Origin: an uncultured Clostridia bacterium
GTDB lineage: Bacteria > Bacillota_A > Clostridia > Christensenellales > Aristaeellaceae
Direction: 5' to 3'
Assembly (NCBI GenBank): GCA_947166205.1
Contig: CAMVDI010000087.1
Location: 1 to 7,286, forward strand
DNA: 7,286 nt
Below the pieces are notes generated by a model. That model did not search any database. It was not told the DNA's origin and worked only from the letters and a program-made list of their open reading frames with translations. Position 1 is the first letter of the stretch. Each line of letters opens with the position of its first letter. Shown here in pieces: positions 1 through 5,918 of the stretch. A program made the position numbers and the translations under genes.

Positions 1-1
1 G

Positions 2-136
2 CCGGATCTTGTCGCGGAATGCTTCCGGTACAATCTGGCGGACAAGGGATACAGGGATTGCTTCAAAAGCGTCGTCTTCGCCATCAAGGGCGGCGGACAG
101 AATTATGAAGTTTTCCGGGATATCCTGATGGGCTGA
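2..136 (+). CDS. C-terminal end of a TIGR02452-family (macrodomain/PARG-like) protein, partial
   Basis: Only the last 44 codons are in the window; the gene enters from the left edge and stops with TGA at 134-136. The reading frame is open from base 2. The tail contains FKSVVFAIKGGG followed by QNYEVFRDIL. This resembles the C-terminus of the TIGR02452 family, in which a hydrophobic VVFAI strand is followed by an N-x-x-x-F helix. That family has a fold related to macrodomain/poly(ADP-ribose) glycohydrolase enzymes, so an ADP-ribose-type substrate is possible. The catalytic part lies outside the window, so activity cannot be judged. It converges on the EamA gene, with 74 bp between the two stops. 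The family call rests on a short tail and is tentative; that this is a real coding end is more certain. Confidence 0.55.
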   Translation, partial: PDLVAECFRYNLADKGYRDCFKSVVFAIKGGGQNYEVFRDILMG

Positions 137-210
137 TCGCGGTACAGACAGTACTCCGTTTTCTGCGGATGCGGGACGGGTTCCCTGTTCCGCTGAATAC
201 CCGCCGGGTA

Positions 211-1068
211 TCAGCCCGCCGCGCCGCGTTTCGCGGTCATCAGATTGTAGCAGAGCACCGCGGACACGACGATGGCGGCCGCGATCAGCGACAGGGGCGT
301 CAGCATCTCGTGATAAAAGACCGCGGCCAGGATCGGATTCAGAATCGGCTCGATGCCGGAGATCAGGCTGGCCGTGACGGCCGGCGTGCCCTTGATTCCG
401 ATGGCGAAAAGAACATGTCCGGCAGCCTGCTGCAAAAGGCCCAGCCCCAGCACGGCTGCCAGGGTGTCAGGAGCCGCGCCTGCGATATCCGTCCGAAGGA
501 GGGCGGGAAGGCCGATCAGCGCGGCGATGGCGTAGGAAATCAGTATGGAGGTATAGGGCTCGGAATCCTCCCTGCTGTTCCAGACAAAGAAGACGGCGTA
601 CGCCATGCCGGAAAGCACCGCCAGCAGATTGCCCGCCATGTTGCCGGCGGACAGCCCGTCAATAAAGAAGAGCACAATGCCCAGCAGGGTCACGGCGCAG
701 GTGATGATCTCCAGGCGGCTGGGTTTTCTGTGGAAGAAAACCAGCATGATCAGGATGACGAACACCGGCATGGTGAACTGAAGCACGATGGTGTTGCCGG
801 CGGTGGTCAGCTTGTTGGCCACGGCGTAGAGGGTATTCGTGACGCTGATGGCGCCCGCCGTGATCAGCACGGTCCGGTTGATCCGGAAGGTATGCCGGCG
901 GATCAGCAGCCAGATCAGGATCGCCGTCCCGGCCAGGATGGACCGGGCGCTGCCGATGGCCAGGGCGTCCCAGGGAATGATTTTGAAAAACAGTCCGCCG
1001 GTCGAAAAAAGAAGGGCGGACGCCAGAACGGCAAGGCGGGAAAAACCATCCGAAGAGGTTTTGTTCAA
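211..1068 (-). CDS. EamA/DMT-family transporter (10-TM drug/metabolite transporter)
   Basis: This is an inner-membrane permease of the drug/metabolite transporter superfamily, 285 residues, the usual length for a two-EamA-repeat protein with ten membrane helices. Hydrophobic segments run almost continuously from about residue 11 to 275. The second repeat carries the familiar late signature GTPAVTASLISGIEPILNPI (about residues 227-246), followed by an F-x-x-E stretch and the last helix. The C-terminus ends in basic residues (AKRG). The substrate cannot be predicted from sequence; members export amino acids, metabolites or drugs. I place the start at a TTG (1066-1068) because AGGAG at 1077-1081 lies 8 nt upstream. 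The GTG at 1075-1077 overlaps that ribosome binding site and is unlikely to be used. It is the last gene of a Nudix-HAD-EamA unit, about 40 bp after the HAD stop. No intrinsic terminator is visible after it. Confidence 0.9.
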   Translation of the reverse strand: MNKTSSDGFSRLAVLASALLFSTGGLFFKIIPWDALAIGSARSILAGTAILIWLLIRRHTFRINRTVLITAGAISVTNTLYAVANKLTTAGNTIVLQFTMPVFVILIMLVFFHRKPSRLEIITCAVTLLGIVLFFIDGLSAGNMAGNLLAVLSGMAYAVFFVWNSREDSEPYTSILISYAIAALIGLPALLRTDIAGAAPDTLAAVLGLGLLQQAAGHVLFAIGIKGTPAVTASLISGIEPILNPILAAVFYHEMLTPLSLIAAAIVVSAVLCYNLMTAKRGAAG

Positions 1069-1076
1069 GCAGGTCA

Positions 1077-1081
1077 CTCCT
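1077..1081 (-). promoter_or_regulatory. Ribosome binding site that sets a TTG start for the EamA gene
   Basis: On the minus strand AGGAG is followed by 8 nt and then TTG AAC AAA. The alternative in-frame GTG at 1075-1077 overlaps the last G of this site and so has no spacing from it. The TTG is therefore the better start and shortens the protein by three residues. Confidence 0.65.
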
Positions 1082-1107
1082 TTTCGCTGCGCAGGGATCC
1101 GGGAAGT

Positions 1108-1767
1108 TCAGCCGGCGGCTGTCCGTTCCTTCGTCAGCTCCTCCAGCCGTCCGATCACCAGGTCTTCCTGCCCAGTCGGAATCACGCAGGAATCCTCCGG
1201 CAGATACAGAACCGCCTTCACGCCGGCGTCCTTCGCGCAGAGCACGTCCAGCGTCCGGTCTCCCACGTATGCTGTGGTTTCAGGGTCAAGGCCGTATTTG
1301 CCGGCCAGATACGCCACCCCTTCCCCCGAGGGTTTCGGCTGAAAGCCGTTCTCAAAGGTGACGATCTCCGTAAAAAAAGGTTTCAGCTCAAGCCTGTCCA
1401 GCAGCGTCTCCGTGGATTTTCCCCGATGGGTGTAAAGGAAATGTTCCGCGCCCGCCGCCCGCAGCTTCGCCAGCGTGTCCGCCGCGCCGGGAATCAGCGT
1501 AATCTGATCCAGCCGCTCATGGGTGAGTTCCCGGTACCGCCGGTACAGCGCGCCGTAGTCCAGACCGCTTCTTTCAGCCAGGCCCCGCAGGTATCCTGAA
1601 ACAGTCCCCTGCTTCACGGCCCGGAGGATCTCCTCCCCGGAATCCTGAATCCGGTTTTCCCGGGCCATGTCTTCGAGGCTGGATACAATGGAGGCATAGG
1701 AATCAATCAGCGTTCCGTCAAGATCCCAGATGAAAGCCGACAAGGGCCTGTTCCGATTTCTGTTCAT
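1108..1767 (-). CDS. HAD-IA family hydrolase (phosphoglycolate phosphatase-like)
   Basis: This is a soluble cytoplasmic phosphatase of the haloacid dehalogenase superfamily, 219 residues. The four HAD motifs are visible. Motif I is WDLDGTL, with nucleophile Asp15 and acid/base Asp17. Motif II is YTHRG, with Thr113. The motif III lysine is Lys145 in QPKPSGEG. Motif IV is GDRTLD, with Asp170 and Asp174. The helical insert between motifs I and II (about residues 25-95) marks a C1-type cap like that of phosphoglycolate phosphatases. The substrate is unknown; the YTHRG variant occurs in a group of uncharacterised Bacillota HAD proteins. The ATG overlaps the TGA of the upstream Nudix gene as ATGA, and only a short AGGA lies 2 nt before it, so translational coupling is likely. 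It is followed within about 40 bp by the EamA transporter. Confidence 0.9.
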   Translation of the reverse strand: MNRNRNRPLSAFIWDLDGTLIDSYASIVSSLEDMARENRIQDSGEEILRAVKQGTVSGYLRGLAERSGLDYGALYRRYRELTHERLDQITLIPGAADTLAKLRAAGAEHFLYTHRGKSTETLLDRLELKPFFTEIVTFENGFQPKPSGEGVAYLAGKYGLDPETTAYVGDRTLDVLCAKDAGVKAVLYLPEDSCVIPTGQEDLVIGRLEELTKERTAAG

Positions 1768-2180
1768 ATTCCTGTTTTTTCCTTCAGATACGCCTCCGCC
1801 GCCTTCAGCGTCTCTTTGTCCGTGTCATAGGTCACGGCGCCGAGGGCCTCTTCAAAAGGCATCCATTCCAGCGCCGATACTTCGCATTCCTGGTTGATCA
1901 GCGTTTCAGACGCCGCCTCCGCAAGGAAAAACACAACTTCCTTCTGAACGCCCGGATACGGGCTGTAAGAGATTGTACGGCGGAACCGCGTGTCCAGTCT
2001 CACATCGAGATTCGTTTCCTCCTTGATCTCGCGGACAGCGGTCTGTTCCTCCGTCTCCCCTTTTTCCATATGTCCCTTCGGAATCGACGTGTGGCCAAGC
2101 GCCATGTGTTCAATCAGAAACCGGTGTTCTCCGTCCGATGTCTTGTACACAACAGCGCCGCAGGATTTTTCATGCTTCAT
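1764..2180 (-). CDS. Nudix hydrolase, Ap4A hydrolase-like
   Basis: The protein has 138 residues and a full Nudix fold. The Nudix box covers residues 36-58: Gly36, Glu42, Arg50-Glu51 and the metal-binding pair Glu54-Glu55. The usual glycine after EE-x is Asn57 here (EETNL). The preceding IPKGHMEKGE stretch and the N-terminal CGAVVYK strand resemble bacterial bis(5'-nucleosyl)-tetraphosphatases. The likely reaction is pyrophosphohydrolysis of a nucleoside-diphosphate-linked compound such as Ap4A, but the exact substrate is inferred from resemblance only. I chose the ATG at 2178-2180 because AAAGGAG (2190-2196) lies 9 nt upstream. Upstream in-frame ATGs at 2187-2189 and 2226-2228 abut the ribosome binding site or lie inside the predicted promoter. 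It is the first gene of the unit and overlaps the HAD gene by 4 nt. Confidence 0.92.
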   Translation of the reverse strand: MKHEKSCGAVVYKTSDGEHRFLIEHMALGHTSIPKGHMEKGETEEQTAVREIKEETNLDVRLDTRFRRTISYSPYPGVQKEVVFFLAEAASETLINQECEVSALEWMPFEEALGAVTYDTDKETLKAAEAYLKEKTGI

Positions 2181-2189
2181 GTTCGCCAT

Positions 2190-2196
2190 CTCCTTT
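2190..2196 (-). promoter_or_regulatory. Ribosome binding site fixing the Nudix start
   Basis: AAAGGAG on the minus strand lies 9 nt before the ATG at 2180. It excludes two upstream in-frame ATGs: one directly abuts the site, and the other is near the predicted -10 element. The chosen start gives the normal length for an Ap4A-type Nudix protein. Confidence 0.7.
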
Positions 2197-2218
2197 GTTC
2201 CGGCAGGGTATCGGAACA

Positions 2219-2248
2219 GTTGTAACACCTTCAGGATGAAGAAGTCAA
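2219..2248 (-). promoter_or_regulatory. Sigma-A-like promoter for the Nudix-HAD-EamA unit
   Basis: Reading the minus strand, a -35 TTGACT (2243-2248) is separated by 18 nt from a -10 TACAAC (2219-2224). The -10 is preceded by TG-T, an extended -10. Matches to consensus are 5/6 and 4/6. Transcription would begin near 2212, giving a leader of about 30 nt that contains the AAAGGAG site. This is pattern recognition only. The element lies immediately before the recognisable part of the serine dehydratase remnant, which reads the other way. Confidence 0.5.
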
Positions 2249-2431
2249 TACCTTCTGTCCCGGCGGGCCATGGACGCCTGCGGTCTGGCCGGCTTCCTGG
2301 GCGATACGCAGCGCATCTCCTTCGATATCGTGGTGCGCACGATGTATGAGACAGGCGTCAGCATGAACCAGCGCTTCCGCGAAATCGCAGAGGGCGGGCT
2401 GTCGAAGAGGTTTGAGCGCCCCGGAAGATGA
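2240..2431 (+). pseudogene. 5'-truncated remnant of iron-sulfur L-serine dehydratase (C-terminal end only)
   Basis: An open frame follows a TGA at 2237-2239 and ends at TGA 2429-2431. The recognisable part encodes about 55-60 residues: AMDACGLAGFLGDTQRISFD, then VVRTMYETGVSMNQRFRE, then GGLSKRF. This matches the C-terminus of single-chain or alpha-subunit iron-sulfur L-serine ammonia-lyases (SdaA type). There, an A-x-x-A helix is followed by R-(I/V)-S-x-D, (K/R)-x-MYETG-x-x-MN, RE and GGL. The intact enzyme converts L-serine to pyruvate and ammonia. The beta-type domain and most of the alpha-type domain, including the cluster-binding cysteines, are missing, and no ribosome binding site at a good distance precedes the internal ATG at 2270. 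No frameshift or stop interrupts the remaining stretch, which suggests recent truncation. It ends one base before the convergent pyroglutamyl-peptidase stop. Homology probably begins near 2255; the first few codons may be junction sequence. Confidence 0.7.
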
Positions 2432-2432
2432 A

Positions 2433-3002
2433 TTATGAAAGTGCTCTGTATTCAGTCATCGCCAGTTCAATGAACCGATGAACCGTATCCGTGGTCCGGT
2501 CCGTCATTTCCGCCGGCACATGGATGAACTCAACCGGCACGGTGTTTCCCGTTCCGACCAGATAGAATGTATCGTTGCATACAAAGGCCCCCGCGTCATC
2601 GGAGAGAGCAATCGGGTACCCCTCCTCCTGCATCCGGCGGACGATCGTCCCAGCGGAGACAGCCGTATGATATTTCTCCGGCCCGCCGGACAGAATGGCC
2701 TCGTCCTTCGGCTGATTTCCTTCATTGTCCTGTATCCGGGCGTCCCGTCTGTTTCTGGCGGTTGTCTCCGGCGTGACCCTGTCCCGGCCCGCTTCGCCAA
2801 GCAGAAAAACGGCCGCGCAGCCTTCTGTTTCCGCGGTTTCAGCGGCTTTTCCGAACACAACCGGAAGAACCATCCTGCGCACATCGAACCCCCCGATCCG
2901 CTCCGGCAGATCCCTCAGCACGCGGCAGGAAGCGTTTTCGCGTTTCCCGCCGAAGGGCTCAAAGGCGGTAATCAGAATTTTCTCCTGGATTTTCTTCTCC
3001 AT
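2433..3002 (-). CDS. pcp: Pyroglutamyl-peptidase I (peptidase family C15)
   Basis: This is a cytoplasmic cysteine peptidase that removes N-terminal pyroglutamate from peptides, 189 residues, slightly shorter than the usual 200-215. The N-terminal ILITAFEPFGG matches the family's GF-(D/E)-PFGG start. Using the start at 3002, the catalytic residues are Glu79 (TPETTARN, followed by DARIQDNEGNQPKD), Cys142 (DDAGAFVCNDTFY) and His161 (EFIHVP). All three are present in family context, so the enzyme should be active. Two ATGs are adjacent. GGAGG (3008-3012) lies only 2 nt from the first (3005) but 5 nt from the second (3002), so I prefer the second; the difference is one Met. It converges on the serine dehydratase remnant, with one base between the stops, and diverges from the PAP2 gene across about 200 bp. 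Its leader carries a direct repeat and palindromes described separately. Confidence 0.93.
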   Translation of the reverse strand: MEKKIQEKILITAFEPFGGKRENASCRVLRDLPERIGGFDVRRMVLPVVFGKAAETAETEGCAAVFLLGEAGRDRVTPETTARNRRDARIQDNEGNQPKDEAILSGGPEKYHTAVSAGTIVRRMQEEGYPIALSDDAGAFVCNDTFYLVGTGNTVPVEFIHVPAEMTDRTTDTVHRFIELAMTEYRALS

Positions 3003-3009
3003 CATGGCC

Positions 3010-3046
3010 TCCCTTTCCGGCCGGATCCGGCTTTCCCTTTCCGGCC
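3010..3046. repeat. 13-nt direct repeat in the pcp leader, flanking a palindrome
   Basis: TCCCTTTCCGGCC occurs exactly at 3010-3022 and again at 3034-3046, a period of 24 bases. Between and overlapping them is the perfect 12-nt palindrome GCCGGATCCGGC (3020-3031). On the pcp coding strand each copy reads GGCCGGAAAGGGA, so the purine-rich block at the ribosome binding site is duplicated. It could be a local slippage or duplication product or a regulatory hairpin; its function is unknown. Confidence 0.7.
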
Positions 3047-3127
3047 CTTGTCCTGTGTTTCCCCCGCTGACCGTTGAAGTTCGGGGGCTGTTGATTGACG
3101 AAACTTTTCAGCATCCGCGGCAGCAGG

Positions 3128-3156
3128 ATTTCAGGCTCTGGAAACGAATCTGACAA
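3128..3156 (-). promoter_or_regulatory. Candidate promoter for pcp
   Basis: On the minus strand TTGTCA (3151-3156, 5/6 match to the -35 consensus) is followed after exactly 17 nt by TGAAAT (3128-3133, 4/6 match to the -10). Transcription would start near 3121, giving a leader of roughly 120 nt that includes the inverted and direct repeats. It is a weak-to-moderate match, chosen as the best in the interval. Confidence 0.35.
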
Positions 3157-3205
3157 GATGGTGGTTTTTGCCGCTGATTATTGGTGTTTGAGGTGATTTC
3201 CGGTC

Positions 3206-4180
3206 ATGGATATTCAGTACCTGCTCTGGCTTCAGGATTTCAGAAACTGCATTCAGGATTCCCTTACGCCCGCGATGGAATTCATTTCTTCCTTCGCCGT
3301 TGACTATCTGCTTCTGATCCCCATCTTTTTCTACTGGTATCAGGACAAGCGGAAGGGGCTTTATCCGCTGGTTTCCTATTATTTCTGCATGTTCCTGACG
3401 CCGATCATCAAGCTGACCGCCTGCGTTTACCGCCCCTGGATCCGGGACGCGAGGATCCTCCCCGCCGGTGATTCCATCAGAACAGCCACCGGCTACTCCT
3501 TCCCCAGCGGACATACCACCACCGCGGCGCCCCTGGCCGGCGGCATGGCGGTGAATCTGTGGGACAGCAAAAAGACCCGCTGGCTTTCGTTCCTGTTCGT
3601 GCTTTTCATCCTGCTGACCGGTTTTTCCCGGAATTATCTGGGTGTGCATACGCCGCAGGACGTGTTTGTCGCCATTTTTCTCTCCGTGCTTAGCCTGATC
3701 TGCGCATCGAAGCTGCTGGCGTATCTGGACAGTCACCCGGAGAAGGAGGACTGGTTCCTGCTGGGCGGCTTTCTGCTGGCCTGGGCCGGAATCCTGTATA
3801 TCTCCCTGAAAAGCTACCCCATGACCCTGGACGCTGACGGCAAACTGCTGGTGGATCCTGTCAAGATGATGAACGACGGCTACGGGGATCTGGGGAAAGT
3901 CATCGGATTCACAGCCGCCCGCTTTGTGGAAAAGAAATGGGTCCGTTTCCAGCCCCTGAAGAAGGGCCCGTGGAGCCTGATTCTCTGCCTGATCGGGCTG
4001 ATACCCGTGGTGATGCTGAAGAGTCTGGTGCGGCCCATCCTCACCGGCGCACTTGGAAACCACTGGGGCAAGCTGCTTTTCTCCGTGATCAATGTGTTCT
4101 GGTTCATCGCCCTGTATCCCCTGGTGCTGAAGCTGCTTGGCCGGGTGATATATCCGGACAGTCCGAAAGCGTTGAAATAA
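3206..4180 (+). CDS. PAP2-family membrane phosphatase with C-terminal membrane extension
   Basis: This is an integral membrane phosphatase of the type-2 phosphatidic acid phosphatase superfamily, 324 residues. All three catalytic motifs are present: K-x6-RP at Lys69-Arg76-Pro77; PSGH at 100-103, with acid/base His103; and SR-x-x-x-G-x-H-x-x-x-D at 141-152, with nucleophile His148. Active sites of this family usually face outward and hydrolyse lipid phosphates or lipid pyrophosphates such as phosphatidic acid or undecaprenyl pyrophosphate; which applies here cannot be told. After the core (about residues 30-175) come further hydrophobic segments near 184-202, 257-273 and 290-311, interrupted by a polar loop (LDADGKLLVDPVKMMNDG) with no recognised domain. 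ATG at 3206 follows GAGGTGA by 9 nt. The gene is monocistronic, divergent from pcp, convergent with the histidine phosphatase gene, and ends at a strong terminator. Confidence 0.93.
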   Translation: MDIQYLLWLQDFRNCIQDSLTPAMEFISSFAVDYLLLIPIFFYWYQDKRKGLYPLVSYYFCMFLTPIIKLTACVYRPWIRDARILPAGDSIRTATGYSFPSGHTTTAAPLAGGMAVNLWDSKKTRWLSFLFVLFILLTGFSRNYLGVHTPQDVFVAIFLSVLSLICASKLLAYLDSHPEKEDWFLLGGFLLAWAGILYISLKSYPMTLDADGKLLVDPVKMMNDGYGDLGKVIGFTAARFVEKKWVRFQPLKKGPWSLILCLIGLIPVVMLKSLVRPILTGALGNHWGKLLFSVINVFWFIALYPLVLKLLGRVIYPDSPKALK

Positions 4181-4203
4181 TTGGCGTCCTTTCACAGGCT
4201 TGG

Positions 4204-4239
4204 AGGCCGGATCAGGCTTTGCCCGTCCGGCCTTTTTTT
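4204..4239 (+). terminator. Intrinsic terminator after the PAP2 gene
   Basis: AGGCCGGA (4204-4211) pairs perfectly with TCCGGCCT (4226-4233) across a 14-nt loop, and a run of seven T (4233-4239) follows at once. It starts 24 nt after the PAP2 stop. On the minus strand no T-run follows the hairpin, so it should not stop the convergent histidine phosphatase transcript in the classical way. Confidence 0.9.
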
Positions 4240-4271
4240 CTTTGCCTCTCCTCCGCGCCGGGCCGGATCGG

Positions 4272-5033
4272 TCAGCGGATCAGCGGTGTTTCCGGCAGGC
4301 CGGGCCAGGAGGCGGGATCGGTGGAGTCGACGCCGTTGTAGCATTCGGGAAACAGGCCGGCCAGGGAAGCGTTTTCGTTTCCCGCCAGAAGGTGGCTGAT
4401 GTCTCCCAGGGAAACGCACCGGAACTCCGCCTCCCCCTTTTTCCTCTCCTGGGTCACCACGGTGGTTACGGAGCTTGGCACGCACAGGAAGCCCTGCCAC
4501 AGGGCGGAGGGCGAAACATTCGTCAGATACGCGAGAACGGCCATCCCGATGGCGAAATGGCAGAAGAGGATGATGGTTTCATCCCGGTTGTCTTCGCACA
4601 GGTAGATGCCGCTCTTCCGGATATAGCCGTGCCTGGCCAGCAGCGCGTCCACCCCGTTCCTCGTTTCCTCCCAGATCCGGGAAACGGTGCCGCCCCGCGC
4701 CAGGGAATCCTCAAGCCAGCCGTCCCGGTCCAGCAGCTCTTTATGTTCATACCACTCCCTGGCCGGATAATCCCAGGGAATGCGCTTCTTTCCGTCCTGC
4801 ACCGTATATCCCCGGAATTCGGCCAGCCAGGGCAGGGTTTCCGCCTGCCTTCCTGTCAGCCGCAGCGTGTATTCCGCGGTTTCCCGGGCGCGGCCCAGGG
4901 GTGAGACATAATAAGCGGAAGCCGGTATTTTCGCCAGGCGCCGCCCCAGGAGGAGCGCTTCCCGCTTCCCTTTTTCCGTCAGGGAATCATGCGCGTAGTC
5001 CGGTTCGGCATGCCTTACAAGGAGAATTCTCAT
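4272..5033 (-). CDS. Histidine phosphatase family protein (phosphoglycerate mutase-like)
   Basis: This is a cytoplasmic phosphatase of the histidine phosphatase (branch 1) superfamily, 253 residues. The catalytic motif is LVRHAEPDY, with Arg7 and phospho-acceptor His8; alanine replaces the usual glycine of RHG, which is common in this subgroup. Further catalytic positions are Arg48 in SPLGRARETA, Glu72 in LAEFRGY and His159 in ILFCHFAIGM. A late strand with VPSSVTTVVTQE is also typical. The substrate is unknown; the family includes alpha-ribazole phosphatase, phosphoglycerate mutase and broad-specificity phosphatases, and nothing nearby points to cobalamin synthesis. I chose ATG 5031-5033 because it begins directly at the RIL(L)VRH strand and follows a GAGGCGG-type ribosome binding site by 7 nt. 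A longer frame to 5081 adds 16 basic, non-conserved residues. It is the last gene of the four-gene minus-strand run. Confidence 0.9.
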   Translation of the reverse strand: MRILLVRHAEPDYAHDSLTEKGKREALLLGRRLAKIPASAYYVSPLGRARETAEYTLRLTGRQAETLPWLAEFRGYTVQDGKKRIPWDYPAREWYEHKELLDRDGWLEDSLARGGTVSRIWEETRNGVDALLARHGYIRKSGIYLCEDNRDETIILFCHFAIGMAVLAYLTNVSPSALWQGFLCVPSSVTTVVTQERKKGEAEFRCVSLGDISHLLAGNENASLAGLFPECYNGVDSTDPASWPGLPETPLIR

Positions 5034-5107
5034 CTGATGACCGCCTCTCTGTCCGCGGGATCGGTGTGCCTCTCCCGCCATTCCCGCGTCTCTTTGCCCT
5101 TCCCGCC

Positions 5108-5896
5108 TTAAATCAGCCCAAAGTGCTGAAACGCCTTCCGGATTCCGTCGTTTTCCGGCCGGTCCGTCACATGGGAGCAGATCGCCTTTACATCCTCCGG
5201 CGCGTTTCCCATCGCGACGCTGTGGCCGACAGTCCGCAGCATCGTCACGTCATTCCGGCTGTCCCCGAAAGCGAAGCACTCATGGATTCCATACCCCAGC
5301 TTTTCCCTGAGAACCGTTACCCCTGTCCCCTTGGAAAACCCCGCGGGTACTATTTCCCAACCGAGAGGGCTCCTGTCAATGGCTTCATACGGCATGCCGA
5401 TCTCCGCGGTGCTCCGCTCAATCCCGCGGATCACATCCTGATTCCCGGCAAAGCAGAACATTTTGACCGCTCTGAACTCCCGGTCCTTCCCGTCTATCTG
5501 TCTGGCAATGCCGCGCTGCTCCGCGAACCTGCGGAATCCTTCGATGGCGGGATGCGATGGGCCGTCCGGATCAAAGTACATGCCCGTATCGCACTCATAT
5601 ACCGTGGCCACGTTCAGTTTCCGGAAAACGCCGCGCAGCCGCAGCGATCGCTCCGGATCGTACTCCATGCTCTGAAGCGTTTCCCCGCGGCAGATGATTC
5701 GGGTTCCACATCCCATAATCCAGCCGTCGATCGGAAGCCCGTCCAGTCTGTGATCCATATTGCACAGGGTTCTTCCAGTGTTGATGATCATTATATGGCC
5801 GTTCTTCCTGGCCTGCTCCATGGCGGGCTTCACCGATGGAACCAGCTGGTGTCCGTCATCGATCAGGGTTCCGTCCACATCAAAAAACAGAAGCAT
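5108..5896 (-). CDS. Cof-type HAD-IIB family phosphatase
   Basis: This is a soluble sugar- or nucleotide-phosphate phosphatase of the HAD-IIB (Cof) group, 262 residues, close to the usual 260-290. Motif I is FFDVDGTLI (nucleophile Asp6, Asp8). Motif II is IINTGR (Thr40). The motif III lysine is Lys189 in FSKGTGV, and motif IV is GDSRNDVTML (Asp212, Asn215, Asp216). A C2-type cap domain fills about residues 83-180, between motifs II and III, as expected for the class. Members remove phosphate from small metabolites such as pyridoxal phosphate, flavin or sugar phosphates with broad, overlapping specificity; the exact substrate is not readable. AGGAG lies 6 nt before the ATG at 5896. It follows the thioesterase gene by 105 bp and precedes the histidine phosphatase by 74 bp in the same direction. 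Confidence 0.93.
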   Translation of the reverse strand: MLLFFDVDGTLIDDGHQLVPSVKPAMEQARKNGHIMIINTGRTLCNMDHRLDGLPIDGWIMGCGTRIICRGETLQSMEYDPERSLRLRGVFRKLNVATVYECDTGMYFDPDGPSHPAIEGFRRFAEQRGIARQIDGKDREFRAVKMFCFAGNQDVIRGIERSTAEIGMPYEAIDRSPLGWEIVPAGFSKGTGVTVLREKLGYGIHECFAFGDSRNDVTMLRTVGHSVAMGNAPEDVKAICSHVTDRPENDGIRKAFQHFGLI

Positions 5897-5918
5897 ATGA
5901 CTCTCCTTGCGGCCAGGG

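Larger units (their letters stand above)
3006..3205. other. Divergent intergenic region between pcp and the PAP2 gene
   Basis: No gene is supported here. On the minus side it holds a candidate pcp promoter (3128-3156), a long pcp leader with the palindrome GCCGGATCCGGC (3020-3031), a 13-nt direct repeat (3010-3022 and 3034-3046) and a 6-bp inverted repeat (CCCCCG at 3061-3066 with CGGGGG at 3082-3087, loop 15). On the plus side the PAP2 ribosome binding site GAGGTGA (3190-3196) lies 9 nt before its ATG. The best plus-strand promoter guess, CTGACA at 3150-3155 with GATTAT at 3176-3181, has a 20-nt spacer and is not convincing. Confidence 0.7.

Noticed and set aside
141..162. Possible terminator after the partial gene at the left edge
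   Set aside because: GGTAC and GTAC-T-CC can form only a short stem with a bulged T before TTTT. It is too weak to call as an intrinsic terminator.
197..211. Palindrome ATACCC-GCC-GGGTAT at the EamA stop codon
   Set aside because: A 6-bp stem with a 3-nt loop is present, but no T-run follows on either strand, so it is not supported as a terminator.
169..1599. 476-codon plus-strand open frame
   Set aside because: It lies antisense to the EamA and HAD genes, both of which have full family signatures. Its product is rich in Q, H, R and G with no recognisable domain, the typical product of reading a GC-rich gene backwards.
3061..3087. CCCCCG/CGGGGG inverted repeat in the pcp leader considered as a terminator or riboswitch
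   Set aside because: The minus-strand hairpin is followed by an A-rich run, not a T-rich one, and no riboswitch core was recognisable.
3131..4195. 354-codon minus-strand open frame
   Set aside because: It is fully antisense to the PAP2 gene, which carries all three catalytic motifs and a terminator. The product is low-complexity (Q, H, G, E rich) and has no membrane or enzyme motif.
5054..5088. CGCGGGA/TCCCGCG inverted repeat upstream of the histidine phosphatase gene
   Set aside because: A 7-bp stem with a 21-nt loop in a GC-rich gap. It has no T-run and no known leader motif, so it is too little to call a regulatory element.
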